Shown here in pieces: positions 55,951 through 64,000 of a stretch of DNA of 64,000 nucleotides. Source of the DNA: Opisthorchis felineus (Eukaryota; Platyhelminthes; Trematoda; Opisthorchiida; Opisthorchiidae); NCBI GenBank assembly GCA_004794785.1, contig SJOL01009574.1, positions 1,754,141 through 1,818,140 on the forward strand, in the 5' to 3' direction. The translations under genes were made by a program, and so were the position numbers. The notes under the pieces are model-generated. The model was given only the letters and a program-made list of their open reading frames with translations. It was not told the origin of the DNA and ran no database searches. Positions within the stretch are counted from its first letter, which is position 1. The number at the start of each line of letters is the position of its first letter.

Positions 55951-58900
55951 AATTTGTGTGACGGTTTTAAGAGCGTTGAAATGACATCCAACATGTTAGT
56001 TGATGCAGAACTGAGTGATGCATTTGTTATTGTCAGCATGCGTTCTTCCACGATGCTGCTTAGTCATGTTTCCAACATTCAGTAGTTTTGATAATGAGTA
56101 GTTTCCTCGACGGAACGCTATTCATAAGACTGCTGCAAACTCCCGGACTACCCATGACCGCTTTCGCTCTTCCTGGGAGTGATCAGGAAGGTCCAGACCT
56201 TTAATCATGGGTTGTTTCGGCTTTTGTCTCCGGAACTAACCCGGATATAAGCAAAATGACTGTGTGGCATGCGTGTCGAGTTCGTCCAAAGTTGTTCTTC
56301 CATGCTTACCGTCTAGTAGATTACGAAACCTGAAATCACAGTTATTTTTAGAGTAATGTTACAAAAGTAGGGTTAAAGTGCCTTGTACCCACTCCAGTTT
56401 CAAACAATCCAACGATACTCTTTTGGAAACAGTGTATCTGATGAAGTTTACTTGCTGTTCAGGGTGTTCTTTTATATCGCCACGCATACTGGGTTATCGG
56501 TGAACATATAACAAGAAATCTTGTTGAATTTTGGCCAATTAAGATACAACTGGATTTGTTTTTTGATAAAAGATAAAAGTTCCTATACGAGACATCTCTG
56601 CTTTACAGATATGTTAAAATATTGTCGCCAGTCCATGGTGAACCAAACTCAGACATACTATGAAACTGTCACCTACTTCCAAATGATGGCGCTTCTTCCG
56701 CCGCTAAAATCCAAATAACAATCAAAAATACTTAATGGTTTATAGTTATGGGTTCTTAGTATAAAAAGTCCTTCAGCATTGTTTTGGACTTGCTTAGTAT
56801 AGTATGGTATCGGGAGAGACATATTAGAAAGGTGCGGGTTATGAAAACGTTCATACAGGACAATATATAACAAAGTGTGCTGTAATTTCACCAGGCAAAA
56901 CTGGTTTGCGGAAAGCTCCTAAGATGTTGCTGATCCAGTTGGTTCCTGAAGCACATTTAGTGATTTGACATTCTGTTCCTCGAAGCTGATGTGGGCTGTA
57001 ACAAAGGCCTCTTCCAACTTTTGGTCGAATGCCTATTATACCAAATTCAGGCATGTAAGATTCAATCACTTTGATATAAAGCCCACCCTATATACTAAGA
57101 AATCTGTGCTATATGGTGTAGACGATACTGTCATGTATGACATATTTGCTGGCCCTGTAAGTCAGTTTATTATTGGGCTTCAGATGAACAATTTATTCGC
57201 GCAAATTTGAGCTCTTTTTTACGAACGGAATGTATTCCTGTTTCAGGACTGGGATGAGCCGTGAGAAATCGAACGCCTAATGTCGCAGAGGTATTCAACG
57301 GGTTGCAACAATCTGTTATCACTATAATTTTCGGTATAGCAGCGTAATAATTTTATTGATAGGCTGGCAGCCCTAAAATATATGAATGCTATCGGTGCTG
57401 TGCACTCAAGTAAATTTTAGCTACTCAGTGCTACAAAGATGTTGTTGTGACCAGTCGGTGTGGAAACTATTTTCCGTGTATAAGGGGATAGGACGTTTTC
57501 CGTTTTATTTCTCATTTGCTAGAAAACTCCTATTAGGACTTCTATCAAATGTCTGCCCTCAAACCACTGGGTATTCACCTTTACTCATACACTGAGTACT
57601 ACACAGCCTTAAAATTAGGCGGTATCTGCTATGCGTCTCCCAAAAGTGGCAGTTCTCTCCCACTGTGGCACTCAGATTACAGTATCATGGCGCAATATTT
57701 TAACAGTGCAACATACTGACGATTGAAACTTAAATACCTTTGTTTTTTTCGATAGCAAACAATCATAAATCGCAAAGTTTTCAAATAAAGTGAAGCACGT
57801 TCATCACATGCTTCGGGTATATCGGCAAAAGTTTCGTGAATGTAACTTACGTTGGTCTGTTTCAACCGATGAGGGCAAGTTTGTATGAATGGTCATATAG
57901 CTAGATTTACGTTCAAGGGTGTGCTAAAACCAAGATAATTTTAGTGTTTTTCTACCCAGTAATATACAGTTTTCGGACTAGCCTAAGGTTAACAATTTTA
58001 TGTCTATGTACCCTGTGACAACTTGAAATATGCAGACGTAGTGATTTCATCACTATTCACACGAACAACGCAGTACGATAAACCGTCATTAGCTGTAAGA
58101 CATATATCTAGAGAACTGTGAACACAGCAAACTTGAGTAAAATTGCGGCACTTGCGGACAAATATGGGGATTGAAAACGGAACAACCGATCGATAGAAAT
58201 TCATTAAAGGAATTCGGCTTTGTAGCGCACCATCTTTAACACTGCAGATTAGACTGAGTGTGCCAGCCATAACTGGACGAGTGTCGTCAAAACAGGAATA
58301 TGAAGGATCGTCCTGGGGGGGTGTTACAAATGCGCATTAACCGATAAAGTTATAAACGACGGGTAAGTTCAGCGTGTCGGCGTGTAGAACAGGTCATTTT
58401 CCTGACTTTCGAAGATAAGTAGCACTTTAGGGGACATAACGTTTCGTCCTACACATGTAAACTGCAACACAATGGTCTGCTAACCTGATTAATGGTACAG
58501 TATGGTTTTCCAACTGGTCAACAGAAAGCAGATTTCTGAGAGAAGTACGACCTCAGAGGGCATCAAGATTCTACTGCACATTGTTTTCCAAGCGTTAGTC
58601 ACCGAGTGACTAGGGCTACCAGAAGTTTGTGACTGAAACGCGTTTCGCAAGCTTTGTAAAGGAACAAACTGCTCCCGTAGTTTCTTTTTTTGTGTGTGTA
58701 AGAATCAAACAGTTCTCGAAGTGTTTCTGGTCTTGAGCGGTTTAAGTGTGCTCATTCACTGTATCCACGGTTACCAGTAAGCAGGACGTAAACCACGAAA
58801 TTCTGCCTTCCTTGTACCTGCAGTAAATGCAGTTACGATCTGATGCTTTGGTTTTGGGCCAGATGTTGTTTAAGAAATCTTGCGCCATCTCCACAGTATT

Positions 58901-61900
58901 TCACTGAGTCTTTTGTGCAGTAATGAATTACTAGTCAAAAGCAAGACGACTAAACAGGGGACAAAATCTACATACCCAAAAGTTGACGCAGTGGGAAAGG
59001 GAACTGTTATTCTGTCACGCATATCGTCATCATGGTTAACTTCGACGGAAGCAAAAACAGGAAGGGATTGGTAGTGTTGTTTTTGTAGAAATGAAGTACA
59101 CCCTTACAAAATGCACCTTGGCTAGTGTTGATAACGTGTCGCTTGCTCATGTGGCGGATCTTGCAGTTGCCGCCTTTAAAACCACTGAATACAGGGTTCA
59201 CGTATTATAAAATGGTATGATTATCAGCAAAGTTCAGCCTGTTGATGCCACCATATGAGACCGCAACGTATGCAGAAATGAGCTCTTTTTAGGTTTTTCC
59301 AATTGTGCAAAATATAAGTCAACAGTTTCCAAGGAGAATTTGATGCACAGGTAGACATTCTGTCGCTTCATCTGCACACGTTTGCCATGCCTTCACGTGA
59401 AGCATGCATCCACATGAGTAGTTGCGATAGCCGTTCAATTAATGTGAAAGATAAAATATTGTCCAGTGGATGAAATATTTACGCATTTTGGTTAAAAAGT
59501 ACCAGCTTGCTTAAAATGTTGGCTGGATCTCTATCAACTCGACTATGTTGGAACGTGTCTAATTGTGAACTTTTATACCCGGATCCTTTACGGCATTACG
59601 AGTGAGCATTTGTAGATCAACGTTTAACTGGAGCTTTGTATTTGACCGCATGACCCTTTCCAGCCATTTCGTTTTTACTTCAATCCGCAATCAACTGAAT
59701 CGGTAAACTACTCCATGCGAGCGGAAATAAACAAAATGCACGCTATTTTCAAGATTCCGCACTTTTTTCAAAGTTCCCAAACAGAAATGTAGTGGCTACA
59801 CTGGGGCATTTTAAACCCCCGCACTGGTTGACGGGATTAATGTGTAAGATGTTCACATTTTCCTCCAAATTAAAACTAATTTTTATGTTAGATGATATAT
59901 CAAGGATCAATCTTTGTAATGGTGTCCTCGTTGTCGATGGATGATTATACAGTCAATAGATCTGCAATAGATTTATACTCCGAGTCATTACTTGAATGTT
60001 TCCACTTGTTCTACCGTGCATTCTCAATAAATGCATGTGATTTCCGCACCGTGCTCACTTAAAGTATGAAAACAAGAGTTAAACAGTGTGACGCCAGCAT
60101 TCTTCCACTAGAGAGCGCGAGACAATAATTTCAAAGTCTTTTTCTACTATCCTTGACGTTGCTCGTATTTGAAGCCTGACACTGAATACCTTTATTCTCG
60201 AACGTGCGATGTTAAATGGAAGCCTCGGTTTGCCTGCGTAATGCAACTGAGTCATTTATGACTGGGTGACGGGCACACTAAACTCCCCGTTCAAACGTTC
60301 TTTGCTTCGTCACAAATTGTGGTTCGGTAAAATTGACAGCAAGTGTACATTTTACCTCGATTTACATTGTTAACACTATACTCTTTTACGTTAAGGGTTT
60401 TAAGGAGCTAAAATGCAGTCATGCATTTGCCATTGAGGATGCACTTTTTTAATTCCCGACACTTGTTTATCCACCCATGCTTTCTGTTCATTGAGGGCTG
60501 TGGGTAGTCACGTATTTGTGACTATCTACAATGGTAATCCATCGTTCTAATTGATTCCTCTGTTTTCGGCTGTGTTTAGCGAAACGATTTCCCGTTGTTC
60601 GGCAGTTTTTTGCAATTATATGATCAGCATGTGCACGAAATGATGCAATCGCTGCGATCAAAATATTGGGTCTAAATGTTTCAGCGTATTTTCCAAACTG
60701 TGGTTAAGAAGTTTGCAGGCATACGTGACCTTCTGTTGTGTTCGATTATAGACATTGGGTTTACGACCAATGACTGGTATAGCTGTGAAATTTGATACAA
60801 ATGCATGATGGACATCTGTGTGGGTGTTCCCAAATTATCAAGATATCTGTAAGAATGACCAGAAGCCAATTATTGTGTGACCTAACAACTGCACTACTGC
60901 ACACCCTTGAAATACATTAGGTGAGCAACTTTGTTCACTTCCGCAAGCGACGGTCTCTAAAAATGTTGATCGATGTAAACGAATCCAGAGACAAATGTGA
61001 TTTTTCAAGATGCCACCGTCCTACATATCACACAAGTTATGGATCCTCATTAAATGGTTAGACTGTAGCACACAATTGTACTTTGATTTCTGCGATTTTC
61101 TTTCACGCCGGTATGCAATGATAGTGATCTTTAGTGACACTTAAGGCACAGTTTACAAATGCATGCAGAAAATCTGGAATACAGATATTTGGACACGAAT
61201 ATTTAACGCAGAGAATGCCAGTTGCCCACACACACAGAGTACGAGGAAGCGAAGTATGCTGACCAAACGGATACTTTATGTAACTTTTGAAATTTTCTTG
61301 TTTAATAGGAGGCGTTGCAAAACTGGGCTTCTAAATTGTTTCCCGGTTACAGAACATGGCATGGAAAAGGAGTGATGGGTTGTTGCGGTGGGTTTCCAAA
61401 GGCGAAAAACCTCGAAATAATGCCAAATTTATAGCCCAGTCATTTTGTTGTGCCAAAGAACCTCACGTGTTTTGGACCGAGAAACAGGGTTTGCTGATTA
61501 GGCATCTAGTTTGGTCACTTAATCTGGTTAGCCACTAAGAAAACAGGTAACTCATACTGTTCACTTTTTCATTGTGTTCAGCCAAAGTTCCCCAATCGAC
61601 ATATATCAGGAAACTTGAGCTTCAAAGCACATCACATAACGCAGTTGAAAATAAAAACGAGTGGCAAACTAAGCCACACAAGATAAATTCCAATGTGAAA
61701 TGTTTTGCAGATCCAGTAATGCGTAAAAATAATACCCATATTCAAAACTTAAAATAAATTTACTTACTTGAGTGCCCGTGGACTCTGACTGACAGATAAC
61801 GGCAGACACGGTAGCGGACATTTAGCATTCATTGATATGTAATTGACATTATTCAAAGACTTCTTGAGGAGCCGCACTTCAGAAGAAAGACCCAAGTGGC

Positions 61901-64000
61901 AAATGTTTGGTTTACGGAGCAAGATGGTGAAATGCCACCGGGGACAAATTAAAATGCCGCACAAAACTAGTATTGGGAAATAAATTCTTCCACAGGGGCG
62001 TAGGTTTCGCATCTGTGTGGTCAAACGAGATAAAACCAGTAAAAATGCACACATATATCCATAATTATATATATCCATTCAGTGTCAACAATAAGCAATA
62101 TTGATACGAATGATCAGGTTTATTTGCACCGTCGGCTTCGCGAAAATGTCACAAGTCGATCTCGGTTTTTAATTAGACCTCGGTCTACACAAAGCTTCTG
62201 AGCAGGCGGAACGTGAGGCAAGAAAATCGCCAGTCATTAGGTGGGAACCACATGGGAGGAGAAGCCTGAATAAAAATGACCTTTGCGCAGCCCGGACTGT
62301 CTGCAGAATAATCGGTTTATTAAGATATACACAGAAGTAAATTGAAACTCGCGTTGACCCCAGTATCAAGCTTAAATAAAATTTCAACTCCAAAGACTCT
62401 GGTGTTTTGTACAGAATCCTATTAAGTGAGTATCGAGAGACCGAAAACGTACATTAAATCGCATAATCTTCTTTGTCAACAAAACTGTAGACAGAGCCAC
62501 ACGAGAATTATCCCCATTGGGAATTTTCAAAAAATCAATAAGGGTGACAAAAATATAGAAGAAGGGGTTATTCATTTTGTGCAACAGGGTGAGTTGCATT
62601 ACGAAAGTGAGTGACAGATCGTCACATCCCTTCGGTTTAGAAATCATACGAAAAGGTTTTGGTTTACTAACTGCAGTGAATACAACACATTTTAGTAAAT
62701 AATATTCATTCAATAAAGGTGAACAGAGAGGAAGACACGGCCACGCGTCACTGGTACATTGTTCCGTGCCCCGCAAGGACACTAGACCATGCACAAATGG
62801 GCGAATGTTCTACCAGACACACGCGACGGGTTAACCGAACAAAATTTCCTGTGATTAAGTGCTCCTACAGAGGAATGTCATAAAACACAAAATGACCACC
62901 GAATACGGATTAGATATATCAACAAGTCCTACCAACTTTGGGGCATTAAATCATTATCTAGACACAGTTCAACATGCGTTAACTTACTCTTGTGACACAC
63001 TCCTACTGTTCTCCCCACTGAATCATTAATAATGTTTGGAATCGTAAGCAATATTTCAGTACAACAAATCTTGCCATTAAAAAATTACTATAATCTGACA
63101 ATGTAAAGTTCATCTGCAGCCGCTCTTGGTCGTTCCACAGTTTCGTCAAATATGGGCTGTTCAAAGCACCAAGGAGATGTTTTTCATCCAGAACGAAATA
63201 CTCGCTTGCTATCCTCCATAAGCATGGTTGTCTGTTGGTGACATTCACACAGTAGCTTTGTATGCACTTTCACAGGTAGCACCTAAGTGGCTTGGATTGT
63301 GTCAAGGTGTCCCATCCATTTTTATTCTTTTCACCTTAGCCCGAAAATTTCTGTGCGCGTATATGCCATGGAGCAGTTTAAATCAATCGTTTTTGGCAGC
63401 CTCTGTGATCGTAAATTTAACCCGAAAAGTCATTGTAACTGTAATATTGACGCGATTTTGGTAGGTTCATGCAGGGTTTCGTCCATAATTGGAGCTCAGT
63501 TGTTTTTTTTTGTATGTGACTTGGCTGGCAACACAGTATACATTCTCTGTTATTAAACCCAACACGGTGGATTCCACTTACCCTACAAAGTTGTTTGACT
63601 CAAGCCACAAAGACCCCTCAGAAATATAAACGACATTTTTGGAGTGTGCATTGATTCCAACTAGAAGTGTTGGAGGGCATAAAAGTAACAGGTTTTAACG
63701 CTTCTGAAATGATTTTGAACGGTCTGTAGAATGACACTTATCGTTGGCTCTGTGAGTGCGTTGCCTTATCGTTTTGTTGTCAGCTTTCGCAGCATTTAGT
63801 TCCGTTGTGATTGTTCTTCTTTCCGCTGTTTTACTTTCGAGCCATTGAAAAGAGCATTTTAGACTTTTTGATAATGAGTTCGCATTTTTTCATAAATTTT
63901 CTACTCTAAGTCTCCGTTATCAGGTTAGCTCTAGTCTAGAAGCTTGAGTTACTGTCAATATTGAACATTGAACTGTGCGTGCATAAGTGAATAGCGAAAC
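55951..64000. other. Final 8 kb with no recognisable gene or repeat
   Basis: Frames up to 136 codons (62,794-62,384, minus) occur, but none has a recognisable domain, convincing splice signals or similarity to other parts of the window. Part of the stretch could be intron of a gene whose exons lie elsewhere. Confidence 0.4.

Noticed and set aside
1..64000. CRISPR arrays, operons, ribosome binding sites or prophage
   Set aside because: There are no regularly spaced short repeats or long adjacent ORFs; SINEs, LINEs and microsatellites point to a eukaryotic nuclear genome.

Overview
The window looks like gene-poor, repeat-rich nuclear DNA from a flatworm, most likely a digenean trematode (fluke). 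I base this on the mobile elements: an RTE-type LINE whose reverse transcriptase resembles fluke 'endonuclease-reverse transcriptase' sequences, a tRNA-headed SINE carrying a hammerhead ribozyme (a design known from schistosomes), and small-hammerhead repeats of the Penelope/retrozyme kind. This was judged by eye and from memory, without a database search. No convincing host gene, rRNA or functional tRNA gene was recognised. Almost every short open frame is uninformative. Host exons separated by long introns cannot be excluded.

Layout. Positions 1-1020: endonuclease domain of an RTE element (minus strand), running off the left edge. 1.6-1.9 kb: first copy of a SINE-like repeat. 3.6-4.5 kb and 6.9-7.8 kb: two oppositely oriented 3' ends of one LINE-like family. 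7.8-18.4 kb: nothing recognisable. 18.4-22.9 kb: a dense cluster with dispersed repeat E1, an old RTE 3' end, tRNA-derived SINE T1, an inverted repeat with a small hammerhead relic, and a 5'-truncated RTE copy. 25.6-28.8 kb: a GC-rich patch, dispersed repeat D1, an unassigned 170-residue frame, and an R2-like relic retaining its CCHC/RLE endonuclease end. 34.1 kb: tRNA-Ala-like SINE with a complete-looking hammerhead core. 41.2-43.1 kb: hammerhead foldback, a possible Tc1 relic, and repeat D2. 47.2-49.1 kb: tandem hammerhead repeat with a period of 310 bases. 49.7-50.1 kb: second SINE-like copy. 51.2-53.3 kb: the best-preserved element, an RTE reverse transcriptase with only two stop codons. 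54.3-55.9 kb: repeat E2, SINE T2 and a fragment of the hammerhead repeat. 55.9-64 kb: nothing recognisable.

How the parts relate. Three RTE-family 3' ends finish in GAT-type repeats, and the SINE-like repeat at 49.7-50.1 kb ends the same way, which suggests it uses the RTE machinery. Two unrelated hammerhead lineages share the window: a pol-III-type SINE at 34.1 kb, and a roughly 310-base family found in tandem and head-to-head arrangements. The second resembles metazoan retrozymes or Penelope terminal repeats. It is the most interesting feature here: each copy has a damaged catalytic core, but the copies together imply a complete small type I hammerhead.
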